64,000 bases of DNA from Odobenus rosmarus divergens (lineage: Eukaryota > Chordata > Mammalia > Carnivora > Odobenidae), in assembly GCF_000321225.1 (NCBI RefSeq), contig NW_004450303.1:686701-750700 (forward strand), written 5' to 3'. Made by a program: the position numbers and the translations under genes. Positions 47,074 to 60,046 of the stretch are shown here, one piece after another; position 1 is the stretch's first letter, and each line of letters starts with the position of its first letter. The notes beneath the pieces are model-generated. The model saw only the letters and a program-made list of their open reading frames with translations. It was not told where the DNA came from and searched no databases.

Positions 47074-50000
47074 GGTGGCAAGAGAAGGAGATGTTTCTCA
47101 AAGTTTCATACACTGTTGAGTAAATAACTGATGGAGATCTTGTGACATTCCAGTTTAATAATCCTATGTAACAGTTTTGAAACCAAGAGTAAAGTCGGGC
47201 AGTAATATGCCATAAAATGTCGATCACATACGTTAGTAGTTTTTAACCTAAATAATAGTTTTAAAACTAATTCTTACAGAAACAAAATAAAGTTAAAAAG
47301 GTAGAAATTGTAACTTACCAAAAGATAGAATTCAGTGTAAAACAGGAAAAGATAAGCTTTTATGGGTTTTATTCCACTGTTAAATATAATTGGAACGATA
47401 ATTAAGATAGTTGACATTATACAAGTATAAGTAAGAGTTAAATCATATATGTATATTTATATATGTATGTGTATGTGTATATATATATATATACTTGACC
47501 AAATAAAAAGTGACTTTCAGTGATGAATTAAATATGCTCAATATTGTGATATAATAGTTTGCTAATGTATCTATAAATCAATGTTAGTAAGTCAGCTAAA
47601 CACACAGGTTTCCAATTAAAGCATGTAATTTGACTACTGGGTAATGTGTTATTTAAATTTAGCAATTTGTTCTAAAAAGACTATTTCATGGTTAATTGCT
47701 AAAATGTTCTTCAAAAGCCATCTTTTACTATATTTATCACTAAGTTGTAAAATCGTGAGGGTAAGGATAATGTGCTGATTGAGGCATTGACAGCAGTAAG
47801 TACTGAAGCTAATCAAAACAAGTCACGTGCCCATATGAGCGGTCTATTTTTACAGCAGTTATGTGTAAAACAGCATGTGTGATGTGGTGGTGGTCACAGG
47901 ACTTGAAAACCTTCACCATTTTAAATAGTTTAATTATTGCAATGGGCTGTAGGGAAATACTTTAATTTATGGAGATTCAAAATAGAATGGCTAATACTCT
48001 TTAAATTCTCCTAATTTGTATTTTATCAGAGCACATCACTAATAGTTGTCTATCCATTATTCAGTATAAACAGTATTTATTATATAATCTGAAACAAAGT
48101 GAGGGTAAACAGAAAACACTGATAGAAACTATATGTTAATTTTCATGCTGTTTAGTATTTTGCACATTTTTTCTCATTTTTATAATATTACAAGTTAATT
48201 GTATTTATTGTCATTTCACATTAAGAACAATTTTTATGACAATTCCCATATTATAATATTTACCCATTTATGATGCAGAAAAGAAAAAAAATAAAAATTC
48301 CCAAATTATTCATCTAAAAGTTTTTTTTTTCTTTTCTCTCACACAACCAAAGGGGATTGAACAAATTTAAAAATGCAATAATTAAAGTGTGTATTTTATT
48401 GTTTGGGCTCTGCAAAGTTGGAATCCAGTTACTAAAATAATTTTTAAGCTTTTGATATTTTTAATGTTTTAGAAAAATTTGAAGATATTTTATAGTTTTG
48501 GTTTATATGTTATCAATCATAATTGTCATGTATTATTTTCAGTTGAATTAATTTTGTCACTTTTTTGCTGTTTTGGGGATGGTATAATTATCCCCTTTGT
48601 TTTGTTTAGAAATATATACATATATTATAAAATAATCTATTGATAATGATTATGATATTTAGCTGAGAATGATTACTGTATGATTATTGTGTAATAATTC
48701 TTCTCATTTTTCTCTTAAAATTTGAATTGCTATTCTCTGCTTTCAGCTGCATTTAAATTAAAGTTATATATTTAGATCTTAATTAAACAGGCATTAGGAT
48801 GATAATTAGAACAAAACAATATTTTAGAGCAAAACGACTTCACTCAGCATTATTATACCTTTCTTCCTAATTATTCACACAAGAATAGGTAAATAAAAAC
48901 TACCCCCAAAACACTTTGTTTTCCTAAATACATTGAAAAGCTTAATAAAAAAAGTAGCTGTAGTTTTGGCAACTAAGTTGCAAATAATATGACTTGCAGA
49001 AATAATACAAGAATATTCAGAATATGAAGAAGATCTTGCAATATTTTTGCAAATCATTTTTTGAAATGAAAGAACTAGAGTCAAATTTCCAGAATTCTAA
49101 ATCAGACATTTTCACAATTATTCAGAATGATTTTAGAAACTTAGTTTGGCCTGGATTTTTTTACCACATTAAAAACCCAAAACTAGGTACTCATGTCACT
49201 TTTAAATTGTAGTACCTTCTTATTTCTTTGTACTTAAGAAGTTTGATTGATGAAATAGGGCTAATCATTGTTGCCACATAAGGTACATAAAGTCCTGAGA
49301 TTACATCTTGGGTATGGAAAGTATTGTGTAGTAATTTTTGTTTTTAGTCAGATCCATATGTAAGTTGTACATGACAGATGTGGGGCTTCACCTTCATTTA
49401 AAAAAAAATACTCTTCTGAAAGATTTCTCAGCATCTTTGACCAACTCTTCTAAACATTAACCACACTTTGGGGGGATTCTTTCTTTTGGCTAAGAACCTG
49501 TTTTATGATGTGAAGATGTCAGATAATTGGTACTGAGTATATGCAAACTGTCTTATGCTTTTCTTTGTCATGCTGATCACTAAAGCAGTAGAGTGTGTCT
49601 ATGTTTCTTTTCCAGCAAACACCTTAGATATTGGAAGAGCTAAGGACAGGAGAAAAAAATAAGGTTTTCTGTCTTTCTGCACTCAGGATTATCAATACAC
49701 TAGATGTGAAATGATGCATTAGTTTGAGCCATACTGTTCTTAATTAGCTAAAATGTAGGTTTTAAATTAGGATTTTAAAGGACCTTTTCTTGAATTTATG
49801 GAAAATCCATTCTGACTTGCTACAGGATCGCACCACACAGACCACTGTAACAAGTGTCTTAATTATTTGCTGTGACCTCGTAGATCACAACATGATTAGT
49901 TCATCACCTTGCCTCCTGGGAGACTGTGTGAAACACAGTCTTCTGTTCACAATCCGGTAAAAAATATTAGATAGGTTTTTCTCCTGTTCATTGCTGTGTT

Positions 50001-50747
50001 GGATAAACTGTGCTGAACCAATTAACCTCCTATATATATATATATATATTTTAATCTATAAAAGAAACCAAGTCAAGACTGGAGTATGTAGGGAAAAGGG
50101 TAAGGAAGTTTCGTTGGGTGCTTTAAGTGGTATAGAGAAGAGAATTGAGGATTTTTTGTTTTGTTTTGTTTTTTAAGTTTTGTCAGGAGTAGCCATGATA
50201 GCCTTTAGGGAAGTTTGCAACTCCGTCTCCCCTTGTAACACTTTTGTTCGGTGAAAGTCAGCTAAGGTACATCAAGAATAACCTTAAAGGAGGGGATACA
50301 AATTAAATGAGGAAAAGAAATTAGGCAGTGTAAGTGGGATATAGAATCAGATGTGGTTGTGCTTTCTCAGCAGTCACTCATTTCTCATTTGCTTGGCTTG
50401 CTTATGATGAAGAGGTGAGCACTAGATACTTCCATTCTTAAAACCATCTGACATGACCACATCGTTCTTCTCTTTCCCTCACATTTACATGTGTTGACAA
50501 AGTACCATTATAGAATCAAATGTCCAAATGTACCAAGAAATAGGAGGTTCTCAGGATGATAGTAAAAGTAAAGACACACTCATAAACTAGATACTCGCTC
50601 TCCATACAACCTCCACCTGTCACACCATAAAGCTAACAATTCCTGAATTCTCTCAAAATGTAGTTGTAATGCTTGAATGGACAACAAAAAAGAACAAATA
50701 AAAAATGTTTGTGCCACTGACAATTTTTAGTTAGACAGGCAGGAATA

Positions 50748-50848
50748 CACACACACACACACACATACATATATATTATATATATACATATGTAATATAT
50801 ATATGTGTATATATATGTTATATATATATATATTATATATATATATAC
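50748..50848. repeat. (CA)n/(TA)n compound microsatellite
   Basis: ACACAC run followed by about 80 bases of interrupted TA repeats. Confidence 0.95.
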
Positions 50849-51784
50849 TGGGTTTATTTAAAGGTTGGAAAGAAGAGACAGGGCATCCACAAACATTCAA
50901 GAACACAATTACCACCATTGTTCCTCACTGATATGCTGGTGTCTGTTACTACCGAACTCTAACTAGGTGGCCAGAAAGGTATATTTAGGGTTAAGGGCAA
51001 ATTGCATGAATGTTTTTCTTCAATGGGGAAAAGTGTGGACTGGATTAGCAGTACTGTCAAAGTATTCGTTTCACATATTCATTTAACAACACACATACAT
51101 ACATCCACATGCATGTTCTCACTTATAAAGAAAAAATAAATCCACCCAACTGTTTCATTTTGTACAATTTTTTTTTACTTTTATAACTTTATGCTTTTTC
51201 CATTTTTTTGAATCCACAAGAGGCTGTTAGTCAACTGAGTCTGAAGCATCATTTAAATGTTACCAGTATAACTCTAGGAAAGTATGGAGAGAGAGAAAGA
51301 AGATGCATCTGTCTCTAGAAGTACTTACATCTATTTAGCAAGCGTGAGACTCATAGCAAGGATTTAGCCTGTTAGCCTTGCACAGATTATAAATAGGGTG
51401 ATTCGTTTGTTTTCTGGTAATAGAATCAACGCAGTTGTGGTTGCCATCAATGTGGTGGTGGCTATCAGCTCTCTTTTGCAGGGAGTGGTAGTGTCTCAAT
51501 GAGGGCTGAGAAGGCTAATTTTAAATTTATTGCTCAATTACTCATGGAATGTTATTTTCAGTATTTGAAGTCTAGAAAGCAAGAGACAGGGAATTTTATT
51601 ATAAATCATTGTGAACTCTTTTATCATAATAAAAATGACCACATTGTGAGGGTTGCCACCCATGTTTGAGTGAGTGGGGCTTTCCTTTTTCTTTATTTTT
51701 GATATGTCTCCTCAGCAAAAGAATCCAGTTGAACTTAATTATAAGAGAAATATCAGAATTTCCATTCTGTTTTGTTCTCTTTTA

Positions 51785-52005
51785 GTATGTAAGGATGTAG
51801 GCTCTAGAACCAAATTATCAGGGTTCAAATTCTGGATCCTGCACTTAACACTTCGCGACATTTTGCAAGTCATTGATCTTCCCTAAATCAGTTTTCTCTT
51901 AAGTCAAATGGGGATGATAATACTTTTCTTGTAATGTTACAGTGAGGACTAAATGGTTAGTATCTTGAACAGCATATAATAAGGGTTAATGAATATAGAT
52001 TGTTA
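51785..52005 (+). repeat. MIR SINE
   Basis: GTAGGCTCTAGAACCAAATT, GGGTTCAAATTCTGGATCCT, TCAAATGGGGATGATAATAC and GTGAGGACTAAATGGTTAGT in MIR order. Confidence 0.8.
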
Positions 52006-52039
52006 TTATGGTATAAGCATTTATAAGCAATCATTGGCT

Positions 52040-52200
52040 TTAACAAGGAAATTAGTGTTTGTTTAATAAATATTTACAGATGGTTTCTCTTTGCAAGGCT
52101 GTGTCAAGAGAGCACAGCACAACAGTGAATATGGTAGAGGACTGTCATTGATGTGTTAAATCTGGAAGGGAGGGACTTTTCAATAAACAAATAAATAGGG
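52040..52200 (+). repeat. Old L2/MIR-class fragment
   Basis: GTTTAATAAATATTTACAGATGG up to TTCAATAAACAAATAAATAG resembles the common mammalian 'AATAAATATTTATTGAGC...' module; class uncertain. Confidence 0.4.
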
Positions 52201-52697
52201 TCTAGAAAATGAAATGACTTTTTCTTTGTAATTTTTTGGTCCAATGCTTAAGGACAGGTCGTTAATTTTATTTTTCATCTAATCATTTATTGCAAAAAAT
52301 GATTTTTTTGGTATAGTGCATTCAAAGTTATTAAAAAATGAAGCTTTTAATAGAAGAGATTTTTTAAAAAAGTAATGCTTCTTTGTAGTGACCACTTTCA
52401 TTTCTCATAACAAATAAAGCCCATGCCTCACATATAGGCATTTGTTTTTTGCTACATTAATTACAAACAAGAATCTAAGAACTACTTTTGTTGTTTAAAT
52501 CTTGGTCATGAGAGAGATTGATTATTTTGAAGAAAAAAAGTTAAAAAGCAGAATAGGAACTATTAAAATCATGAAGCTGCTTTACAGTTACTATTTCCTT
52601 CAGTGGAGTTAGGGGATACACGAAAAGCATATTGCATGTGCCCATTCTTAATTTTCTAAATAATGAATTGGTGAGGTAAAATTGTTATTCATGAAAC

Positions 52698-52726
52698 AAA
52701 CAAACAAACAAACAAAACAAGCACTG
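52698..52726. repeat. (AAAC)n microsatellite
   Basis: AACAAACAAACAAACAAAC run. Confidence 0.93.
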
Positions 52727-52889
52727 AATGGTAGAATTTTCTGTGTCTATCATGGACCTTTAGAAAAGAGAGAGAATGGTATGGTCTCTGGACTCATTAG
52801 ACAGGGCTTCATTCTTTTAGGGGGAGAATGTTGAGCTGCATCTTCTTATCAGAATTAGACAGTATTGGGATTAGGCTGAGGGAAGGGCA

Positions 52890-53085
52890 GATACTTCAGG
52901 TTCCGACACTGGGCTCACCGCTTACCAAAATATATCATCTTGGGCAAGTCACTTAACATCTTTGAACCTCAGATCTTCATATGTTAACACCAATATTCTC
53001 TCATAAAAGGATAGCAAAGAGAACTAATTGGATTAATATATGTAAATTGCCTGGTGCATCGTAAATACTCAGTTAAGGGAAGCAT
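52890..53085 (+). repeat. MIR SINE
   Basis: GGTTCCGACACTGGGCTCAC, TTGGGCAAGTCACTTAACAT, GAACCTCAGATCTTCATATG and TTGCCTGGTGCATCGTAAAT in MIR order. Confidence 0.8.
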
Positions 53086-53439
53086 TAAACAAATAGCATT
53101 GCTACCTTTTTCTCAGTTTTTAGAATATTCACTGAAGGTAGTGAATAAGCTTAATATTGGGCAAACCCAGTAAAGATATAATAAAATATATGAAACATCA
53201 CTATTAATTTCTTTATTATTGCTAATATAGATGTTTATTGGCTATGTGTACCATACAATACTGTGCTACACCTGTGGCAAATAAGTGATTAAGAGATAAA
53301 TCTGTTTTCAATTAGCCTACGGTCTGCTCATTATGAGAAGGCATGCACACACCCATAATATAGGGATGGATTAAATTGTTTCATAAGAAATATATGTTCT
53401 AATTATTTACAGTTTAGAAGAAGTAGAAAAAATGTCAGT

Positions 53440-53600
53440 TGTGTGATATTTATGTGACCCTAAGTGCTTTCTGCACAATTACTATTTTAATCCTCCAACA
53501 ATTCATTGAGATGGGTTCTTCTGAATAACTCAATTCACAGTTAAGTAAGGTACAAAGACAAAATTTCAGTCTCTGCACTGTGGATTCATAAAAAAAAAAA
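53440..53600 (-). repeat. MIR SINE, antisense
   Basis: CCTAAGTGCTTTCTGCACAA, TTTTAATCCTCCAACAATTC and TTCACAGTTAAGTAAGG match the reverse-strand MIR core. Confidence 0.6.
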
Positions 53601-54474
53601 ATGATGAACAGAGTTAACAGCTACATAGTTTAAGGCAAGTGAGAACTTTGAAAAGGTGCCTGCGTTTGATAATTTGTCTCTGATACATTCTTGATTGAAG
53701 TTACACACAGTCGTAGAGGTATAAACAAAATTGTAAATGGTTAAATGGTAAGACTAAACATACAACTAAAATATCTTATAAGATAGATAACAAGTAATGG
53801 TGGGGCTAGCACTGATATAAACAGCTGAATGTGGGGTCCTGGTTGGTAGGAGACAAGAGAGGCCAAAAGAAGGCTAATGTGTCAAGGCTAGTCCCCAAGG
53901 AAAATGAAGGTAGGTGAAAAAAAGCAGAAAAGGTTGTTATGATCTGAAAGGTAAATACAGAGCCTGTGCTTGTTATAGTTTGGCAGACAGGTCTGAGATT
54001 TTTCTTATGCAATTATCTTACTAATTTGGAGAGATAATTGAACATTTGTGAAATGTTCTGCAAATTGTGAAACCATATAATATAGATAGATATCTATAAT
54101 ATCTAGATAGATAGGTAATTAGATGTTTATCATAGTATATAAAATCCTATAATAAAGATTGAAGACAATAATACAGAATGGGGATGTCAAGAAACCATGC
54201 CGCCACCTGGTCAGTAAGATAGCAGTGTATCTGTTGAAATAAATGCAGACAATGAACAGATATGCAGAGCAAAGGAAAAAAGCAATTGTTAAGTATAGGT
54301 AGTAGAATGAGGGAAGTGACCCTTCCCTGTATATATTAATTACAGAGATAAAGAGATAGTAGTATTAGGTTGCCAAGAATCCCAAGATAATATATGAATA
54401 ATAAAAGTAATAAAGTCATTATGATAAAAACAATAAGAGTAAAAGTAATAATTAAAGGCAATATATTAACATTT

Positions 54475-54595
54475 ATTTATAGTTTCTTACTATGTGCCAG
54501 ACACCGTATTGAGCTGTTCTTAAATAGTCACAGCAAATCCATGGTAGATGGAAGATTACTATCCTGTATTGCAAAAGTGAAGAGACCTTTTTTTT
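54475..54595 (-). repeat. MIR SINE, antisense, partial
   Basis: TTACTATGTGCCAGACACCG then TAGTCACAGCAAATCCATGG resemble the antisense MIR end. Confidence 0.5.
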
Positions 54596-54749
54596 TTTTT
54601 CAAAAATTTGTGAAGATATTACAGTGATTATTCTACCAATATTGAAGTGTGGGACTATCTATAATTTACCCCATATAATGTAAATACATTGGATATTCTG
54701 GACCATAGAGTTACATATTAATTCAACTATGAAACGAAATATGCACAGG

Positions 54750-54990
54750 GGTTAAGGGTTTGGATACTAGAGCCAGGCTGCATGGTTTCAGTTCCAGCTC
54801 TAGTATTTGCTACCCGTGTCACTTTGGACAAGCTGCTTATCTTTTCTGTGTCTTAGATTTTCCATTTATAAGATGGGCATAAAAAACAGTGCCTACTTGG
54901 TTGAATCACTGTGTGGGTTAAATAGATTAATGTTCATAAAATGTTTGGAAAACATAGCAAGCAATTTTAAAGTGTTAGCTATTCTTATCT
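54750..54990 (+). repeat. MIR SINE
   Basis: TTTGGATACTAGAGCCAGGC, TTTCAGTTCCAGCTCTAGTA, ACTTTGGACAAGCTGCTTAT and TATAAGATGGGCATAAAAAA in MIR order. Partly preserved ORFs are by-products. Confidence 0.85.
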
Positions 54991-55100
54991 GTTAGAATTC
55001 TAGAGAATTGAGATTGGATAAAAAAGGAAAAGTATGTTCCTATACCATTTCTTTCATAGACCCATCATGAGGGTTTATAAAAAACATTTTCATTCTTCTT

Positions 55101-55299
55101 TTTAAATATTTATTTACTTGAGAGAGAGAGCACACGCATGTGCGCGAGTGAGGTAGGGAGGGGCAGAGGGAGAGATTCTTCAATCAGACTCCCTGCTGAG
55201 TATGGAACCAATGTGGGATTTCATCTCAAGACCCTGAGATCATGACCTGAGCTGAAATCTAGAGTTGGGCACTCAACGACTGAGCCACCCAGGTGCCCC
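55101..55299 (-). mobile_element. CAN-SINE, antisense, diverged
   Basis: TTATTTACTTGAGAGAGAGA at left, GAGCCACCCAGGTGCCCC at right. First CAN-SINE after the 14-kb SINE-free interval. Flanking duplication weak (CATTTTCATTCTT / AAATTTGCATTCTT). Confidence 0.9.
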
Positions 55300-56950
55300 A
55301 CAAATTTGCATTCTTATAAGACTTTAAAAAATGTTCAAAGAAGCATCTTTAACTTCTTTTTCTTTAATTTTTAAAATGTATTTATTTACTTTTAGTAGCC
55401 TATATGGAAATAAAATAGCACTTACTAGTTCAAAAGTTTTTTGTAACTTGAACCAAGAACTCTCATAGCTCTACCTGTGAGAGCGAACTGGATTTTAACA
55501 GAGTTTAGTTCTTCCCCGCATATGCAGTCAGCATCAATGCTGTTATGGTGACCTTTCCCCTCATATTTTTTGTGCTGTTCTCTCCACATGGTGTTGATTT
55601 TTCAATGTGAATTTTGTCCTCAAGGGATAAAAGCTGTCTTATAAATTATGTCATTGAGTCTGAACTTCTAAAAAAGATTATCTAAAAATGTCTTCAGGGT
55701 TGAATATTTTATTTTATTATTTTATATAACTTGAATTTTAATGTTATTGTTCTGGTTGCTTCCAAATGATGCTGTTTGAGACTGGAGTAGAGAGCTTGAC
55801 AAAGGAAGTGCTCTCTCACTCCTAGTGCTTCGGAGAAAAGAACAGGCTGGAAAGACAGAGGAATGGAAAACTGTAGAAAATTAGGTGGTAGGGGAGATGA
55901 AAATGCTTTCATTCGCTAGCTGAGTGAATCTTATCATTTTTTAAGGTAGCCTAACAGAAGAGTGTCAAATTAACAACTATATAGGATTCTTTCCTCCTCT
56001 TAACTTCTATGGAAACTTCCATTTTTTTCTTTCTTTCTTGAGTCCTAATATATGAAATAGGGAGGGAAAGATAGGCATCAGAGAGGCCAAGGGGATACTA
56101 TTCAAGAAAGGGTAGAAATACAAACTACTTTATCATTTTGCCCTCCTCTTCCATCCTTTTTTCTGCTCAGAGCCCACTCTCCTCCCCTTTTTCCTTTAAA
56201 TTTTCCTAAAGAAACATTTCAAGTGGGAATTGATTTGATCAATTATTGGTCCTATGAATGGACGAAAGACTTCGAACTCTAAAAACTTGTCTTTTGCATT
56301 ATATTTAAAAAACAAAAAGGTTCCGTTGAACCTAACTGGATTTTCAATTATTGAAATGTGTATGATGTGAGAAATATTTCTTTAGCTCAAGGCTTTTGCT
56401 GTTGATCTATGTTGCTATTGTTTTGTTTGTAACACTGGGAGCTGACACCTTATTTCAGACTGTGCCATCAGAAGGTAAATATTGTTTAGTTGTGTCACCT
56501 CAAGGGAAACGGTCTTGTGTAAGTTAAAAATAAAAACTGGCACAATGGAGCCAAAACTACTAGTAAAGAATCTCTCTGTGCTTTCCCACTCAGCACTTTC
56601 TCCCATTTTCTAAAGCTGCTTTCTCCACCCTTCTCTTGTCTCCTCAAATCTCCCTTGCCACCCCTTCTCTTATGATGCTCAGTGGAGAGCCGGGCCTCAT
56701 TCTTCACTGACAGCATAGTGTTTTCCTACTGGGAGAGCCAAGACTTCATACCATAAAATCAGAAAAAGTATCCGCATTTATTTCTCAGTTCTCTCTTTGC
56801 CTCATGTGACTGTGGAAAACTGTCCCTAGCTTTAGGATACGTAGGGACCTTCTCTCCAGACTATAGACCGCAATGTTGTCTTAGGAATTTCACATTATCT
56901 TTTCTCATTTCACTTATTTTCAGTCTCTTCCTCTCTGATCCATCCTTCAC
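55300..56950 (+). other. GALNTL6: GALNTL6 intron, nothing recognised
   Basis: About 1.65 kb without recognised exon or repeat. Confidence 0.45.
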
Positions 56951-56959
56951 GTCAATATT

Positions 56960-58465
56960 TGAACTTGCTCAGATTTCTCGCACTTCTGGAGGAGTACGGG
57001 GAGCAAGAGTAAAGCGAAACATCACTCTGTGTCACACACCCTCTTAGTACTGTCCTGTCTTTCTCCTCTTAACAACCAGACCTGATGCATCTGCTTCCTG
57101 ATTTTCTGCTTCTGTGTACCTCAGGCTGATTCCAGCTCCTGGAATCTGCATTAGCTCCTTTCAGCAGTGTCACTGGAAATCTCTTTGTAGTTAATTCCAA
57201 AAGCACTTCTCATTAGTCATACTACTTGATAGAATTTAACTAAACTCTCTTACCTGAAACAGTCTTCTTTATCTGAGGAGAAGAGGTGGCAGAGTGGGAG
57301 ACTTAAAGAGGGAAGACGCTGGAACGGCAGCTTTGGGAAACAAGCAAGAAGGCTGAATAGGGAAATGTGCACTGATTCTTTACTTTAGCCTTTGCTGTGT
57401 GAACTCCTATTTTAATTCTATCTCCACGGCCCATCCCAACCACCATGCATGCACAAACACGTTTACAGTGTCTTTATAGACACCTACTTCGGTCCTTTTG
57501 CTTAAAATGTTATTTTCTTTGGGGTCTCTGCAATGACATCTTCTCTGCATTCTCGGGAGAGGGGCTTGGGGGAAGGGGCAATTCATCCAGCCCCTCGTAA
57601 TTTGAACTATCAAATTTAAGTTGATGACTCCCAGATCATTATGTCTAATCCGAATTTCCCTCTGAACACGTGATCCACACACCACTAAAATCTAGAAACA
57701 TATTTTAAACCTTAAATGCTGCAATGAAATCTGTTTTTCTCTTCCATTCTCTGCAGCGGTTCTCCCTTTGTGTCTCTTACCTAAATAAGTACACCATCAT
57801 CTATCCAGGTGTTCATTATGGTTGGTACCTTCATTATGTTTACTCTCAAATTCAGTTGATTGATAAGCATTAGCAGTTCTTCCTAGAACATCTCTTTTGC
57901 ACTCATCCACATCTCTTGATGCCCCTTGCCACTGCCCTAGCTGGGACCAGCATAAACACTTCACTGGATTTCTGGAAAAGACCCTCAACTTAATACTCCT
58001 CCCTCCAGCCTTGTCCTCCAGTCCACACTCACAGCAGAGAGTTGTTTATCCAAAGTGTGTAACTGAACAGGCCATGACCATTTGTCAGTCTATTCACTAG
58101 CTTCCCGAATCTTTGGATTAAAGTTCAAATTCTTTAATATGGCTTCCCTGTATTAAACACTCCTTGGTGAACCCAACTGGTCACTGTTTTACTGCCAAGA
58201 CTACCCAGGCTCCAACCACTTTGGACTTCTTTTAGGTTCCTTAGAATATCATGTTCTTTCTCTTCCAGGAATTTGCCGATATTTTATCTTCAGTCTTACC
58301 TGAATAATTTCTCCTTTTCTTCAGGCTCTTTCTGGGAAACTTGCTCTGATCTCTCATGCGTGGGTTTGGTACCTTACCTGTTCCCTAAGAAAAACTTTAT
58401 TTTTCTGCCCTTAGAATGAAACTTAACAGTCTGTGTATTAACTACCTATTTAGGGTTCCTTAAAC
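56960..58465 (+). repeat. L2 LINE, long fragment
   Basis: GCTTCCCGAATCTTTGGATT, AAAGTTCAAATTCTTTAATATGG, TCTTTCTGGGAAACTTGCTC and a tail at about 58950-59030 (CCAGTGCCTAGTACTGACCA, AGTAAATATTTCTTGAAAGA) in L2 order. Split by the LTR-like element at about 58470-58940. The left boundary is uncertain. Confidence 0.6.
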
Positions 58466-58469
58466 TCAG

Positions 58470-58940
58470 TAGTAGGTCGACTGATGCACTCCTCCTGCCC
58501 CCCCCCAAAAAAGTTCATCCATGTACTAATCCACTGAACTTGTGAATGTTACCTTATTTGGAAAAAGAATCTTACAGATGTAATTAATTTAAGGATCTTG
58601 AGCTGCAGAGATCATTCTGTATTATCCTGCTGCGCCCTAAATCCAGCAACAAGCATCCTTAAAAAAGACCCACAACTCGGGGAATTTGACGCACAGAAGA
58701 AAAGAAGACACAGACAGAAGAGGGAGATGCAGTGTGAAGGTGGAGGCAGAGATTGGACTGATGCAGAATAAGCCAAGCAGCTGGAAGAGGCAACGAATGG
58801 AGCCTCCAGAGGTAATGCAGCCCTGCCAACATCTTGATTTGGAATTTCTGGCCTCCAGAACAGTGAGAGAGTAATTTTTTGTTGTTTGAAGTCACCTAAC
58901 TTGTGGCGATTTGTTACAGCAGCCCCGGGAAACTAATCCA
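58470..58940 (+). mobile_element. MaLR-like LTR inserted in L2
   Basis: GTGAATGTTACCTTATTTGG, AATTAATTTAAGGATCTTGA, GACACAGACAGAAGAGGGAG, GGCCTCCAGAACAGTGAGAG, TTTGTTGTTTGAAGTCACCT and TTACAGCAGCCCCGGGAAAC occur in the order of MLT1/MaLR-type repeats. No internal coding part. Subfamily not determined. Confidence 0.6.
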
Positions 58941-58944
58941 GTTA

Positions 58945-59035
58945 GAAATTGTCTTTTTCCACTTTTTAATGCCAGTGCCTAGTACTGACCACAAATTAGG
59001 CATTCAGTAAATATTTCTTGAAAGAATGAGGGATG
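58945..59035 (+). repeat. L2 LINE terminal part, continuation of the split element
   Basis: CCAGTGCCTAGTACTGACCA followed by CATTCAGTAAATATTTCTTG and a GAATGAGGGATGA end. Confidence 0.6.
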
Positions 59036-59557
59036 ATAGATATGAGTTGTTTTCTATATTTTGAACTTACATGAGCTGAACTATATTTATACAAAAACTA
59101 GAGTATGCACAACCCATTGTGTATGCTTAAATACCATATATGTATTATCAAACAACTGTGAATATAAAAAAGTTAAACTGTTGTCATCCTCATGAATTAA
59201 GGTTCCATTTGGATGTGTTTGTTCTATCAGTCTCTCTCTGACTAAATATGCTGTTATGTCAAGGCTTGACTGATTCTGATACTGCAAATCACAATGAGAT
59301 TTCATCAAACTTGTACACATCTGAGATGCTATAGAAGCTGTGGATGGCTCCAGTAACTTTAATGAAAGGAGGGTGAACTTTGAACAAGCCAGCAAGATAA
59401 AGAACAGCATATAATCATTGAGTGTATTCTTCCTGTAATTACAACATCTGTAGTATAACTTACACTTATAAAATGTTTAGGCACAAGGTGCATCTACATT
59501 AAAATAACAGCTGTGACAATTTAGGAAGACTTTATTTAAAAATTTTACTGATTTATA
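59036..59557 (+). other. GALNTL6: GALNTL6 intron, nothing recognised
   Basis: A 107-codon antisense open frame at 59087-59410 begins with a plausible signal-like run but shows no known domain, splice context or repeat homology. Treated as chance. Confidence 0.45.
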
Positions 59558-59570
59558 AAAAAACTTGTAG

Positions 59571-59770
59571 GGACACCTGGGTGGCTCAGCCAGTTAAGCG
59601 TCTGCCTTCGGCCCAGGTCATGATCCCAGGGTCCTGGGATCAAGTCCCACATGGGGCTCCTTGCTCAGTGGGGGACCTGCTTCTCCCTCTGTTTGCTGTT
59701 CTCTCCGCTTGTGCTCTTTCTCTCTCTCTCTGACAAATAAATAAATAACATCTTTAAAAAATAAATAAAA
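59571..59770 (+). mobile_element. CAN-SINE, complete
   Basis: GGACACCTGGGTGGCTCAGC head. An imperfect duplication (AAACTTGTAG ending 59570; AAGGTTGTAG ending 59780) flanks it. Confidence 0.93.
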
Positions 59771-59848
59771 AAGGTTGTAGTCGAGTTAATTATTACAACC
59801 TACAAGAGAACGCTAAGCAGCCCACTTCATTTAAAAAAGTCATTTTGG

Positions 59849-60046
59849 GGGCGCCTGGGTGGCTCAGTCATTAAGCATCTGCCTTCGGCTCAGGTCATGA
59901 TCCCAGGGTTCTGGGATCGATTCCCACATCAGGCTCCTTGCTCAGCGGGAAGCCTGCTCCTCCCTCTCCTACTCCCCCTGCTTGTGTTCCCTCTCACTGT
60001 GTCTCTCTCTGTCAAATAAATAAATAAAAATCTTCAGAAAAATAAT
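59849..60046 (+). mobile_element. CAN-SINE, complete, with target-site duplications
   Basis: GGGCGCCTGGGTGGCTCAG head with GTCATTAAGCATCTGCC. A perfect 16-bp duplication AAAAAAGTCATTTTGG is at 59833-59848 and 60047-60062. Confidence 0.96.

Larger units (their letters stand above)
45317..51780 (+). other. GALNTL6: Start of the GALNTL6 intron, nearly repeat-free
   Basis: About 6.4 kb of AT-rich intron with no recognised SINE, LINE or LTR. The only items found are the two palindromes (listed separately), (TA)-type microsatellites at 47476-47492, 50033-50050 and 50748-50848, and short A/T runs. No further GALNTL6 exon was found. Confidence 0.6.

Noticed and set aside
59087..59410. 107-codon antisense ORF
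   Set aside because: No recognisable domain, no splice context and no neighbouring coding sequence; length is within chance for AT-moderate intron DNA of this size.
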